NCBI RefSeq assembly: GCF_013466785.1
Contig: NZ_CP059163.1
Location: forward strand, 3,162,001 to 3,226,000
Direction: 5' to 3'
Length of the DNA: 64,000 nucleotides
DNA from: Nocardioides marinisabuli
Lineage (GTDB): Bacteria > Actinomycetota > Actinomycetes > Propionibacteriales > Nocardioidaceae
Each line of letters begins with the position of its first letter. The stretch's first letter is position 1. Below the pieces are notes generated by a model, which was not told the DNA's origin, searched no databases, and was given only the letters and a program-made list of their open reading frames with translations. Position numbers and translations under genes: made by a program. Below are positions 1-10,852 of the stretch, one piece after another.

Positions 1-264
1 GTCGCGGGCAAGACCGGCACCGCCCAGCGGGTCGGCGAGGAGTGCCGCTGCTACGACGGCACCTTCACCGTCTCCTTCGCCGGCTTCGCCCCCGCCGACG
101 ACCCGCGCTTCACCGTCTACGTCGTGGTGCAGAACCCGCGCAACGGCGGCGGCGGCGGCTCGGTCGCCGGCCCGGCGTTCGCCAAGATCACCGGCTACGC
201 GCTGCGCCGCTACGCCGTGCCCCCCACCGGCACCCCCGCCTCGGACCTCCCCGTCGAGTGGTGA
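1..264 (+). CDS. ftsI: FtsI/PBP2-type transpeptidase, C-terminal fragment
   Basis: The last 87 codons of a class B penicillin-binding protein, the septal peptidoglycan transpeptidase that works with FtsW. The 5' part lies outside the window. The fragment opens with VAGKTGTAQ, the KTG active-site box of penicillin-interacting domains, followed by the strand and helix pattern FAGFAPADDPRFTVYVVVQNP typical of the domain's end. It sits directly upstream of murE, as in the standard dcw order, which supports ftsI. Its TGA stop is also the first three bases of a 22-bp tandem repeat. Confidence 0.9.
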   Translation, partial: VAGKTGTAQRVGEECRCYDGTFTVSFAGFAPADDPRFTVYVVVQNPRNGGGGGSVAGPAFAKITGYALRRYAVPPTGTPASDLPVEW

Positions 265-371
265 CCCGGCGCAAATGTCTCGCTGACCCGGCGCAATTCT
301 CACGCTGACCCGGCGCAGATGTCGCGCCGACCCGGCGCGAATGTCGCGCTGACCCGGCGCGGATCTCGCGC
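262..371 (+). repeat. Stop-codon-anchored 22-bp tandem array (5 units)
   Basis: Five consecutive 22-bp units start at 262, 284, 306, 328 and 350. Each begins TGACCCGGCGC or CGACCCGGCGC and ends in TCGCGC or a variant. The TGA of the first unit is the ftsI stop codon. Where one unit meets the next, GCGCC-GACCC-GGCGC can fold into a small hairpin. The array fills nearly all of the ftsI-murE gap. Confidence 0.9.
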
Positions 372-386
372 TGCTAGCCTCCCGCC

Positions 387-1989
387 ATGCCTCGCCCCGA
401 CGTCCCCCGACCCGCCCCGTCGACCCGCCGCGGACCCCCCTGGCCGAGCTGGCCGGGTGGGCGCGCCACGCGCTGGCGATGGTCGAGCACCGCGGCGACG
501 ACCCGGTCGTCACCGGCATCAGCCTCAGCAGCCAGCGGGTGCGCCCCGGCGACCTGTACGCCGCCCTGCCGGGCGCCCGCGCGCACGGCGCCGACTTCGC
601 CGCCGAGGCGCTCGAGGCCGGGGCCGTGGCGGTGCTGACCGACCCGGCCGGCGCCGAGAAGGTGCCCGCGGGGGTGCCGCTGCTGGTGACCGACGACCCG
701 CGCCGGATCCTGGGCCGCCTCTCGGCCAGGGTCTACGGCGACCCCGCCCGAGCGGCTCACGATGATCGGGGTCACCGGCACCCAGGGCAAGACCACCACC
801 ACCCGGCTGCTGGAGGGCGGGCTGCACGAGGCCGGGCTGGTGGGCGCGGTGATCGGCACCGTGGGCACCCGCGTGGCGGGCCGGGACGTGCCGACCACGC
901 TGACCACGCCCGAGGCCCCCGACCTGCACGGGCTGTTCGCCGCCATGGTCGAGCAGGGCGTCGACGTCTGCGCGATGGAGGTCTCCAGCCACGCCCTGGT
1001 GCTCGGGCGGGTCGACGGGGTCGTCTTCGACGTGGCGGTCTTCCTCAACCTCGGGGCGCGACCACCTCGACTTCCACGACACCGTGGAGGAGTACTACGC
1101 GGCCAAGGCCTCGCTGTTCACCCCCGAGCGCGCGCGCCGGGCCCTGGTCAACGTCGACGACGAGCACGGCCGGCGCCTGACCGGCGAGACCGGGCTGCCG
1201 GTGGCGACGTTCTCGACCGAGGGCCGCGAGGCCACCTGGGGCGTCGTCGACGTCGACGCCTCGCCCAGCCGCTCCGACTTCCGGGTGCTGGGCCCGGGCG
1301 ACCGGGCCTTCGCCGGCGGGGTGCCGCTGGCGGGCGGCTTCAACGTCTCCAACGCCCTCGCGGCGGTGGCCGCGGTGGGCGAGGCCAGCCCCGGCGACGT
1401 CGACCCGGTCGACGTCGCCGCCCAGGTGGCCGCCGGCATCAGCGCGCTGCCGGGCGTGCCCGGGCGCCTCGAGAGCGTGGTGGCGGGCCAGGACTTCGAG
1501 GTGGTCGTGGACTACGCCCACAAGCCCGACGCGGTCGAGGCGGCGCTGGGCGCGCTGCGCCCGCTGACCACCGGTCGGCTGGTGCTGGTCATCGGCGCCG
1601 GCGGGGACCGCGACACCGGCAAGCGCCCGGTGATGGGGGAGATCGGCGCCCGGCTGGCCGACGTGCTCGTCGTGACCGACGACAACCCGCGCTCCGAGGA
1701 CCCGGCGGCCATCCGCGCGGCGGTGCTGGCCGGCGCCGCGCAGGTGCCGGGGGACCAGCGCGCCGAGGTGCTCGAGGTCGCCGGGCGGCGCGAGGCGATC
1801 GCCGAGGCGCTGCGCCGCGTCGGCACCGGCGACATCGTGCTGGTCGCCGGCAAGGGCCACGAGACCGGCCAGGTCGTCGACGGCGTGGTGCACCCCTTCG
1901 ACGACCGCGAGGTGGCCGCCGAGCTGCTGCGCGAGCGCGCCGGTGAACGGGCGGGCGAGCGGGCCGCGGAGGACGCCGGCGGGGCGTGA
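387..1989 (+). CDS. murE: UDP-MurNAc-tripeptide synthetase MurE, with apparent indels
   Basis: Cytoplasmic ATP-dependent ligase that adds the third residue (diaminopimelate type) to UDP-MurNAc-dipeptide. The protein can only be read by joining frames. ATG 387 sits 6 nt after TAGCCT (375-380), a leaderless-type start. The frame then moves near 440 (one C missing from a C run), near 750 (one C too many, before [14 protein letters not shown], the ATP loop) and near 1052 (one G too many, in [12 protein letters not shown]). The rest reads through [21 protein letters not shown] and DDNPRSEDP to the stop. All family motifs are intact once the three indels are corrected, so sequencing error is more likely than gene decay in an essential gene. 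Confidence 0.85.
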
Positions 1990-2127
1990 TGATCGACACC
2001 CGCCCGGCGAGGCGTGGTCGAGCCGTCCGCCGGCATGGGCCAAGATGAACGGTGCCGGTGAGCCGGCCCGGTCGGTGACGCACGTCGTCGGCGAGGCGAT
2101 CTGCGAGCGGAACGAGGTGCAACGGCG
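1990..2127. other. murE-mraY gap where murF is expected
   Basis: In nearly all actinobacterial dcw clusters murF lies between murE and mraY. Here the gap is 138 bp and codes for nothing resembling MurF: no ATP loop, no ligase motifs, only short open frames. Either murF is elsewhere in the genome, or about 1.4 kb was lost in the strain or in the assembly. Confidence 0.6.
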
Positions 2128-3216
2128 GTGAGGGCGATCCTGCTGGGCGGAGGCCTGGCCCTGCTGATCTCGCTGATCGGCACCCGCTTCGCGATCAGGC
2201 AGTTCACGCAGTGGGGCTACGGCCAGGAGGTCCGCGACGACGGGCCCACCACCCACCACGTCAAGCGCGGCACCCCGACCATGGGCGGCGTCGCCATCAT
2301 CGGCGCCACCGTGCTCGGCTACTTCGGGGCCAAGCTGATCACGCTGTCGGCGCCCACCGCCTCGGCGCTGCTCCTGCTGCTGCTCTTCGTCGGCATCGGC
2401 GCCGTCGGCTTCCTCGACGACTTCATCAAGATCTACAAGCAGCGCAGCCTCGGCCTGCGCAGCAAGGCCAAGATCGTCGGCCAGACCGTCGTCGGCCTGA
2501 CGTTCGGCATCCTGGCGCTGAGCCCGATGCTGGAGGACGACCGCGGCCAGCGGCCGGCGTCGTTCTCGCTGTCCTTCATCCGCGACCTCGACAGCTTCGT
2601 GCTGCCCGCGGCCGCGGTGGTGGCACTGATCCTGGTGATGGTCATCGCCACCAGCAACGCCACCAACCTCACCGACGGCGCCGACGGCCTGCTGACCGGC
2701 TGCAGCATGATGGTCTTCGGCGCCTACACGATCGTGAACATCTGGCAGAACAACCAGTGGTGCGGCCAGTCCGACATCACCTACGGCAAGTGCTACGAGG
2801 TGCGCGACCCGCTCGACCTGGCGATCGTGGCCGCCGCCATCACCGGCGCCTGCTTCGGCTTCCTGTGGTGGAACGCCTCGCCGGCCCAGATCTTCATGGG
2901 CGACACCGGCTCGCTGGCGCTCGGCGCCGCGCTCGCCGGCCTGGCGGTGCTGACCCGCACCGAGCTGCTGCTGGTGATCGTCGGTGGCGTCTTCGTCATG
3001 GAGACGGTCTCGGTGATGCTGCAGGTCTCCTGGTTCAAGCTCAGCCGACGCCTCACCGGCTCGCCCAAGCGGCTCTTCCGGATGGCCCCGATCCACCACA
3101 CCTTCGACATGGCCTGGGGCGAGGTCACGATGGTGATCCGGTTCTGGATCCTCACCGGCCTGTGCGTCGCCGGCGGCCTGGGCATCTTCTACGCCGAGTG
3201 GGTGGCGGGCACGTGA
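2128..3216 (+). CDS. mraY: Phospho-MurNAc-pentapeptide translocase MraY
   Basis: Polytopic membrane enzyme that transfers phospho-MurNAc-pentapeptide to undecaprenyl phosphate, making lipid I. It has 362 residues with a GTG start, a normal family length. Visible signatures are GTPTMGG near residue 50, the catalytic aspartate motif NLTDGADGL near 180, FMGDTGSLALG near 258 and the late cytoplasmic loop IHHTFDMAW near 320, separated by about ten hydrophobic segments. The stop overlaps the murD GTG start (ACGTGA), indicating translational coupling. Confidence 0.96.
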   Translation: MRAILLGGGLALLISLIGTRFAIRQFTQWGYGQEVRDDGPTTHHVKRGTPTMGGVAIIGATVLGYFGAKLITLSAPTASALLLLLLFVGIGAVGFLDDFIKIYKQRSLGLRSKAKIVGQTVVGLTFGILALSPMLEDDRGQRPASFSLSFIRDLDSFVLPAAAVVALILVMVIATSNATNLTDGADGLLTGCSMMVFGAYTIVNIWQNNQWCGQSDITYGKCYEVRDPLDLAIVAAAITGACFGFLWWNASPAQIFMGDTGSLALGAALAGLAVLTRTELLLVIVGGVFVMETVSVMLQVSWFKLSRRLTGSPKRLFRMAPIHHTFDMAWGEVTMVIRFWILTGLCVAGGLGIFYAEWVAGT

Positions 3217-4688
3217 GCGCACCGCGCGGGCTCGACGGGCTCGACCAGACCAGCTCCTGGGACGGCGTGCGCGCCGTGGTCGCCGGCTTCGGCGTCTCCG
3301 GCTTCGCCGCCGCCGACAACCTCAACCACCTCGGTGCCTCGGTGACCGCCCTCGACGAGTCGGCGACCGGCAAGGAGGAGAAGGCCGAGCTGCTCGAGGT
3401 GCTCGGCGCGACCATCCGCCTCGGCGAGGGCGCCACGGCCACGCTGCCCGACGACGTCGACGTGCTGGTCACCTCGCCCGGCTGGCGCCCCGACGCGCCG
3501 CTGCTGGCCCAGGCCCGCGAGCGCGGCGTGCCGGTCTGGGGCGAGGTCGAGCTCGCCTGGCGGCTGCGCCACCCCGAGCACGCCGCCCCGTGGCTGGCCG
3601 TGACCGGCACCAACGGCAAGACCACCACCGTGCAGATGCTCGAGACCATCCTGCGCACCGCCGGGCTGCGCACCGTCGCGGCCGGCAACGTCGGGCTGCC
3701 GATCGTCGAGGCGGTGATGGACCCGACGCCGTACGACGTGCTGGCCGTCGAGCTGTCCAGCTTCCAGCTGCACTACACGAGCTCGATGAGCGCCGAGTCG
3801 GCCGCCGTGCTCAACATCGCCGAGGACCACCTCGACTGGTACGCCTCGATGGCCGAGTACGCCGCCGACAAGGGTCGCGTCTACGAGCACGTCCAGCGCG
3901 CGTGCGTCTACAACGTCGACGACCCGCAGACCGAGGCGCTGGTGCGCGAGGCCGACGTGGTCGAGGGTGCCCGCGCCATCGGCTTCACCCTCGGCATGCC
4001 CGGGGTGGGGATGCTCGGCCTGGTCGAGGACATCCTGGTCGACCGCGCCTTCATCGAGCAGCGCTCCGACTCGGCCGCCGAGCTGGTCACCGTCTCCGAG
4101 CTGGCCAGCAGCGCGCCGCACTACGTCGCCAACGCACTGGCCGCCGCCGCGCTGGCGCGCGCCCACGGCGTCTCCCAGCAGGCGGTGCGCGACGGGCTGC
4201 GCTCCTTCCGCCCCGACGGGCACCGCATCGCCGAGGTGGCCCGCCACCGCGACGTGACCTGGGTCGACGACTCCAAGGCCACCAACCCGCACGCCGCCCT
4301 GGCCTCGCTGCGCGCCTACGACAGCGTCGTGTGGGTGGCCGGCGGGCTGGCCAAGGGCGCGCGGTTCGAGGAGCTGGTGGCCGCCGTGCGCGACCGGCTG
4401 CGCGCCGTGGTACTGCTGGGGCGCGACCGCGCGGTGATCGCGGAGGCACTTGCGCGACACGCACCGGATGTACCCGTGATCGAAGTTGAGGCGCACGAGA
4501 CTGGTGTGACTGACGATGAGCACGGGCCGATGGGTCGTGTCGTCGAGGCCGCCGCCGGTCTCGCCCAGCCGGGCGACACCGTGCTGCTGGCCCCGGGATG
4601 CGCCTCGCAGGACATGTTCACCGACTACGGCGCTCGCGGCGACGCGTTCGCCGCCGCCGTACGGGCCCGCACCGGACCCCAGGAGTAG
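3213..4688 (+). CDS. murD: UDP-MurNAc-L-alanine:D-glutamate ligase MurD
   Basis: Cytoplasmic Mur ligase that adds D-glutamate to UDP-MurNAc-L-Ala. It has 491 residues. The N-terminal Rossmann-like domain begins VVAGFGVSGFAAADNL, the ATP loop is AVTGTNGKTTT near residue 130, the central domain has ELSSFQLHYTS and NIAEDHLDWY, and the C-terminal domain carries the WVDDSKATNPHAAL motif near 350. The GTG start at 3213 overlaps the mraY stop. No frame problems are seen, in contrast to murE and murC. Confidence 0.96.
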   Translation: MSAPRGLDGLDQTSSWDGVRAVVAGFGVSGFAAADNLNHLGASVTALDESATGKEEKAELLEVLGATIRLGEGATATLPDDVDVLVTSPGWRPDAPLLAQARERGVPVWGEVELAWRLRHPEHAAPWLAVTGTNGKTTTVQMLETILRTAGLRTVAAGNVGLPIVEAVMDPTPYDVLAVELSSFQLHYTSSMSAESAAVLNIAEDHLDWYASMAEYAADKGRVYEHVQRACVYNVDDPQTEALVREADVVEGARAIGFTLGMPGVGMLGLVEDILVDRAFIEQRSDSAAELVTVSELASSAPHYVANALAAAALARAHGVSQQAVRDGLRSFRPDGHRIAEVARHRDVTWVDDSKATNPHAALASLRAYDSVVWVAGGLAKGARFEELVAAVRDRLRAVVLLGRDRAVIAEALARHAPDVPVIEVEAHETGVTDDEHGPMGRVVEAAAGLAQPGDTVLLAPGCASQDMFTDYGARGDAFAAAVRARTGPQE

Positions 4689-4716
4689 CACCCGCAGGAC
4701 CAGGAGAGGGGCCGAG

Positions 4717-5976
4717 GTGACCACAGCAGTCCCGGACGACATGGGGCTCCCTCGGCGGCTCGGTCACCTGCGCGCCTCGGTGGCCAGCGCCCGCGAGGCC
4801 TTCGACCGGCCGCTGACCTCCTACTACCTGCTGGTCGGCGCCTCGGCGCTGCTGCTGACCATCGGCCTGGTGATGGTGCTCTCGGCCTCGAGCGTGTGGT
4901 CGTTCAAGGTCTACGACGGCGACTCCTACGCCGTGGTGCGCCGCCAGCTGATGTGGCTCTCGCTCGGCCTGCCGGCGGCCTTCATCGCCAGCCGGATGTC
5001 GCTGCGCTGGGTGCGCGCGCTGGCCTACCCGGCCTACCTGTTCTCCCTGGTGCTGCTGCTGGCCACGGCCTTCGTCGGCACCACCGTCAACGGCAACCAG
5101 AACTGGCTCGGCGTCGGCTCGCTGGCGATCCAGCCCTCCGAGGTCGCCAAGCTGGCGCTGGTGCTGTGGGCCGCGCACATCTACGCCAACAAGGAGCGGC
5201 GCCTGCACAGCCTGCACCAGCTGGTGGTGCCGGTGGTGCCGGGCCTGCTGCTCGCGACCCTGCTCGTCGTGGCCGGGCGCGACCTGGGCACCGCGCTGAT
5301 CTTCTTCGCGATCCTGCTCGGCATGCTCTGGGTCGTCGGGGCCCCGGCCCGGCTGTTCTGGCTGGCGATCTCGCTGGTCAGCGTCGCCGCGATCGGCCTG
5401 GCCGCCACCGACACCGAGCGCGTCGCGCGGATCACCAACTTCGCCGACCCCTTCCAGGACTACCTCGACACCGGCTGGCAGCCCGCCCACGGGCTCTACG
5501 CCCTGTCCTCGGGCGGCTGGTTCGGCCAGGGCATCGGCGCCAGCCAGCAGAAGTGGGGCGACCTGCCCGAGGCCCACACCGACTACATCTTCGCGGTGCT
5601 GGGCGAGGAGCTCGGGCTCGTCGGCACCCTGCTGGTCGTCGCGCTGTTCCTGACCATCGCCCTCGCGGCGCTGCGGGTGGCCCGCCACACCCAGGAGCCC
5701 TTCGTGCGCTACGCGAGCTTCGGCATCGTCGTGTGGCTGGTGGGCCAGATGATCATCAACGTCGGCATGGTGCTGGCGCTGCTGCCGGTCATCGGCATCC
5801 CGCTGCCGCTGATCTCGTACGGCGGCTCCTCGCTGCTGCCCTCGCTGGTCGCGCTCGGCCTGCTGATCGGCTTCGCGCGCCACGAGCCCGAGGCCGCCCG
5901 CGCCCTGGCCGCGCGCCGCCGCGGCCGCGCGGCGGGCGTCGCGGCCGGTGCCTCGCACAGCAGCCACAGCGCCTAG
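4717..5976 (+). CDS. ftsW: Septal peptidoglycan glycosyltransferase FtsW (SEDS family)
   Basis: Integral membrane SEDS glycosyltransferase that polymerises lipid II at the septum with FtsI. Starting at GTG 4717, behind AGGAGAGG, it has 419 residues and about ten hydrophobic segments. SEDS signatures are present: NGNQNWLGVGSLAIQPSE, AGRDLGTALIFF, the extracellular loop HTDYIFAVLGEELGL and PLPLISYGGSSLL near the C terminus. An ATG at 4741 in the same frame is a weaker alternative start. Confidence 0.94.
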   Translation: MTTAVPDDMGLPRRLGHLRASVASAREAFDRPLTSYYLLVGASALLLTIGLVMVLSASSVWSFKVYDGDSYAVVRRQLMWLSLGLPAAFIASRMSLRWVRALAYPAYLFSLVLLLATAFVGTTVNGNQNWLGVGSLAIQPSEVAKLALVLWAAHIYANKERRLHSLHQLVVPVVPGLLLATLLVVAGRDLGTALIFFAILLGMLWVVGAPARLFWLAISLVSVAAIGLAATDTERVARITNFADPFQDYLDTGWQPAHGLYALSSGGWFGQGIGASQQKWGDLPEAHTDYIFAVLGEELGLVGTLLVVALFLTIALAALRVARHTQEPFVRYASFGIVVWLVGQMIINVGMVLALLPVIGIPLPLISYGGSSLLPSLVALGLLIGFARHEPEAARALAARRRGRAAGVAAGASHSSHSA

Positions 5977-5986
5977 ATTGACCCTG

Positions 5987-7083
5987 ATGCGCATCCTGCT
6001 CGCCGGCGGCGGCACCGCCGGCCACACCTCGCCCCTGCTCGCCACCGCCGACGCCCTGCGGCGGCTCGACCCGTCGGTCGAGATCACCTGCCTGGGCACC
6101 CCGCGCGGCCTCGAGAACACCGTCGTGCCCGCCGCCGGCTACCCCCTCGAGCTGGTGCCGCCGGTGCCGCTGCCGCGCAAGCCCGGCGCCGACCTGCTGC
6201 GCGTGCCCGGCCGCATCCGCGACGCCGTGCGCCAGACCCACGCCGTGCTCGACCGGGTCGACCCGCAGGTCGTCGTCGGCTACGGCGGCTACGTCTCGGT
6301 GCCGGCCTACCTGGCCGCGCGCAAGCGCGGCCTCCCGGTCGTGGTGCACGAGCAGAACGCGCTGCCCGGGCTCGGCAACAAGCTCGGCGCCCGCGTCGCC
6401 GCCCGGCGCGGCGGACGCGTCGCCGTGAGCTTCCCCGACACCCCGCTGCCCGGCGCCGAGTACGTCGGCCTGCCGATCCGTCGGATGATCTCCACCCTCG
6501 ACCGCGACGCCCTGCGCGCCGAGGCCCGCGCGTTCTTCGGCCTCGACGCCGACCGGCCCACCCTGGTGGTCACCGGCGGCTCCCAGGGGGCGCGCCGGCT
6601 CAACCAGGCCGTCTCGGGCGCCGCCCGCCAGCTCGGCGAGGCCGGGGTGCAGGTGCTGCACGTCGTGGGGCCCAAGGGCGAGGCCGACCCCGCCGCGACG
6701 ACCGCGACCGGCACGCCGTACGTCGTGGAGCACTTCGTGGACCGCATGGACTACGCGCTGGCCGCCGCCGACCTGATGATCTGCCGCAGCGGTGCCAACA
6801 GCGTCGTGGAGGCCGCGGCCACCGGGGTGCCGGCGGTCTTCGTGCCGCTGCCGATCGGCAACGGCGAGCAGGAGCTCAACGCCCGGCCCGTCGTCGACGC
6901 CGGGGGAGCGCTGCTGGTGCGCGACGAGGAGCTGACCACCGACTGGGTCGTGGCCAACGTGGCGCCGCTGGCCACCGACGCCGCCCGACTGGCCACGATG
7001 AGCGCCGCCGCGCGCCACCTGGTGCCGCGCGACGCCGACGAGGCCCTGGCCCGCATCGTGCTCGAGACCGGGGGAGCGGCCCG

Positions 7084-7087
<4 letters not shown>
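5987..7087 (+). CDS. murG: UDP-GlcNAc:lipid I GlcNAc transferase MurG
   Basis: Membrane-associated GT-B glycosyltransferase converting lipid I to lipid II. It has 366 residues. The N-terminal loop is LLAGGGTAGHTSPLLA, the acceptor region GYGGYVSVPAYLAA and HEQNALPGLGN, and the UDP-GlcNAc domain has TGGSQGARRLN and CRSGANSVVEAAA. ATG 5987 lies 7 nt after TAGATT (5974-5979), which looks like an internal promoter giving a leaderless murG mRNA. The stop overlaps the murC start (ATGA). Confidence 0.96.
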
Positions 7088-8505
<1,418 letters not shown>

Positions 8506-8513
<8 letters not shown>

Positions 8514-9234
8514 GCCCGCCGTGGCGTCCTCCCGGCGGCGCTTCGTGCGCCGGCAGTGGGAGCGGCGCTGGGTGCGGCTGCGCTACGTGGTCGTCGGCGT
8601 GCTGGCCCTCGCGCTGCTCGGGGTCGCGGTGTGGTCGGTCTGGTTCTCCTCGCTGCTGGCCGTCGAGCGGGTCGAGGTCGTCGGCTCCGAGGTCCTCACC
8701 GAGCAGGAGGTCCGCGAGGCCGCCTCGGTGCCCGTGGGCGACCCGGTGGCCCGCATCGACCTCGACGCCGTCCGGGCGCGGGTCGAGGCGCTGGCGGTGG
8801 TCCGCTCCGCCGACGTGACGCGGGCCTGGCCCGACGGGGTGCGGGTCGAGGTGGTGGAGCGCGTCGCCGTCGCGGTGGTGCGCATCGGCTCGACCCTGCG
8901 CGGCATGGACGCCGACGGCGTCGTCTTCCGCGACTACGAGGACACCCCCACCGACCTGCCCCGCGTCGACGCCCTGACCGGCGTGACCAGCGAGGCGCTG
9001 CGCGAGGGCGCCGCCGTGGTCTCGGCCCTGCCCGAGGGGCTCGCCGCCGACGTCGACCACGTCGAGGTCGGCACCGTCGACCAGATCCGCCTGCTGCTGC
9101 GCGACGGCCGCGAGGTGGTGTGGGGCAGCGCCTCCGACTCCGAGCAGAAGGCCCGGGTGCTGGAGATCCTGCTCGAGCAGGACGGCCGGGTGCTCGACGT
9201 CTCCGTCCCGGCCACCCCCACCACCCGCAGCTGA
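8506..9234 (+). CDS. ftsQ: Cell division protein FtsQ/DivIB
   Basis: Bitopic division protein linking early and late divisome parts. It has 242 residues. An Arg-rich cytoplasmic tail (RRRFVRRQWERRWVRLRY) is followed by one membrane segment near residues 25-47, then the POTRA domain starting VERVEVVGSEVLTEQEVREAA and the beta domain with VVERVAVAVVR. GTG 8506 overlaps the end of murC by 8 bp. The TGA stop is the start of a 22-bp repeat array. Confidence 0.93.
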
Positions 9235-9308
9235 CCCGTCGCAGATCTCGCGCCGACCCGTCACGAATCTCGCGCCGACCCGGCCCGAATCTCGCGCCGA
9301 CCCGCCCG
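9232..9308 (+). repeat. Stop-anchored 22-bp tandem array after ftsQ
   Basis: Three full units (9232-9253, 9254-9275, 9276-9297) and one partial unit of the TGACCCG...TCGCGC family begin exactly at the ftsQ TGA. Unit ends read TCTCGCGC. The array separates ftsQ from the ftsZ promoter region and could serve as a transcription end point. Confidence 0.85.
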
Positions 9309-9431
9309 GACCGGCGTACGCCGCCGCGGTGTGAGTGGGCGCACGCAGATCGGTGCAGAAATCAGTGCGGCGCGCGGTGTGTCGGCGCGGTGCGGCCGAG
9401 CGGGCTGCCTACTGTCGTGACCACGACGAGG

Positions 9432-9469
9432 TTGACATAACTATAACCCTCTACCTGAGGGTCAGAGTT
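9432..9469 (+). promoter_or_regulatory. ftsZ upstream promoter region with palindromic operator-like site
   Basis: This is one of the few AT-containing stretches in the window: TTGACA at 9432-9437 with TATAAC close behind, then a symmetrical element. The arms are AACT (9439-9442), ACCCTC (9446-9451), GAGGGT (9457-9462) and AGTT (9466-9469), with equal 3-nt gaps around a 5-nt centre. It lies about 100 bp upstream of the ftsZ start. It could be a repressor site or an RNA hairpin in the ftsZ leader. Confidence 0.5.
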
Positions 9470-9565
9470 GAGAAACACGCCGACCGGTCGTCCCAGACTC
9501 CGCAACACCCGGCAACACCCAGCAGCACCCAACCAACCGAAGTACTCAGCGAGAGGCGAGCCGCC

Positions 9566-10843
9566 GTGGCAGCAGCACAGAACTACCTGGCCATCATCAA
9601 GGTCGTGGGCATCGGTGGTGGTGGTGTCAACGCCGTCAACCGGATGATCGAGGTCGGTCTGAAGGGCGTCGAGTTCATCGCCATCAACACCGACGCGCAG
9701 GCGCTGCTGATGAGCGACGCCGACGTCAAGCTCGACATCGGCCGCGAGCTCACCCGCGGCCTCGGTGCCGGCGCCAACCCCGAGGTCGGGGCGCGCGCCG
9801 CCGAGGACCACGCCGACGAGATCGAGGAGGTGATCAAGGGCGCCGACATGGTCTTCGTGACCGCCGGCGAGGGCGGCGGCACCGGCACCGGCGGTGCCCC
9901 GGTCGTCGCGCGCATCGCCCGCTCGCTCGGTGCGCTGACCATCGGTGTGGTCACCCGCCCGTTCGCCTTCGAGGGTCGTCGCCGCGCCAACTCCGCCGAG
10001 GAGGGCATCGCCGGGCTCCGCGAGGAGGTCGACACCCTGATCGTGATCCCCAACGACCGGCTGCTCTCGATCAGCGACCGCAACGTCTCGGTCCTCGACG
10101 CCTTCAAGCAGGCCGACCAGGTGCTGCTGCAGGGTGTCTCGGGCATCACCGACCTGATCACCACCCCCGGCCTGATCAACCTCGACTTCGCCGACGTGAA
10201 GTCCGTGATGGCCAACGCCGGCTCGGCCCTGATGGGCATCGGCTCGGCCCGGGGCGAGGACCGCTCGGTCGCGGCCGCCGAGATGGCGGTCAGCTCGCCG
10301 CTGCTCGAGGCCAGCATCGACGGCGCCCACGGCGTCCTGCTCTCGATCGCCGGTGGCTCCGACCTCGGCCTGTTCGAGATCAACGAGGCGGCCGCGCTGG
10401 TCGCCCAGGCCGTGCACGCCGAGGCCAACATCATCTTCGGTGCCACCATCGACGACGCCCTGGGCGACGAGGTGCGCGTCACCGTCATCGCCGCCGGCTT
10501 CGACGGGGGTACGCCGAAGCGCCGCGACGAGGGCACCGTCCTGCGCCGCGAGCCGCGCGAGCAGCAGAGCCAGGACGAGACGCGCGAGGCGGTGCGTGCC
10601 GCGGCCAACCGTCGCGAGGAGCCCGCCCGGGTCGAGGCCGGCGCCCGCCAGGGATCATCCCAGGGGTCCCAGGGCTTCCAGGGCTCGCAGGGTTCCCAGG
10701 GCTCCCAGGGTGAGCGGCCCTCGGTCACGCCCCAGCAGACCTTCCACCCCTCCACCCCGGCGGCCCCGCAGGCCCCCAAGCCGGCTCCGCGCCAGGTCCA
10801 GTTCGACGACGACGACCTCGACGTGCCCGACTTCTTGAAGTGA
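9566..10843 (+). CDS. ftsZ: Cell division GTPase FtsZ
   Basis: Tubulin homologue that forms the Z ring. It has 425 residues from GTG 9566. The N-terminal [12 protein letters not shown] loop and the tubulin signature [15 protein letters not shown] near residue 105 bind GTP; the T7 loop reads [22 protein letters not shown]. The globular domain ends near residue 320. A Gln/Ser/Gly-rich linker follows, with six short SQG or FQG repeats near 365-385, and then the C-terminal peptide [11 protein letters not shown] that binds SepF and other partners. The long 5' region and independent promoter suggest expression separate from the upstream mur genes. Confidence 0.98.
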   Translation: MAAAQNYLAIIKVVGIGGGGVNAVNRMIEVGLKGVEFIAINTDAQALLMSDADVKLDIGRELTRGLGAGANPEVGARAAEDHADEIEEVIKGADMVFVTAGEGGGTGTGGAPVVARIARSLGALTIGVVTRPFAFEGRRRANSAEEGIAGLREEVDTLIVIPNDRLLSISDRNVSVLDAFKQADQVLLQGVSGITDLITTPGLINLDFADVKSVMANAGSALMGIGSARGEDRSVAAAEMAVSSPLLEASIDGAHGVLLSIAGGSDLGLFEINEAAALVAQAVHAEANIIFGATIDDALGDEVRVTVIAAGFDGGTPKRRDEGTVLRREPREQQSQDETREAVRAAANRREEPARVEAGARQGSSQGSQGFQGSQGSQGSQGERPSVTPQQTFHPSTPAAPQAPKPAPRQVQFDDDDLDVPDFLK

Positions 10844-10852
10844 GCCCCTGCC

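Noticed and set aside
262..371. CRISPR array
   Set aside because: Units are contiguous with no spacers, vary in sequence and have no cas genes nearby.
4087..4464. Arg/Pro-rich open frames inside murD and similar ones in most genes
   Set aside because: High GC shadows on the wrong strand or frame; no family resemblance.
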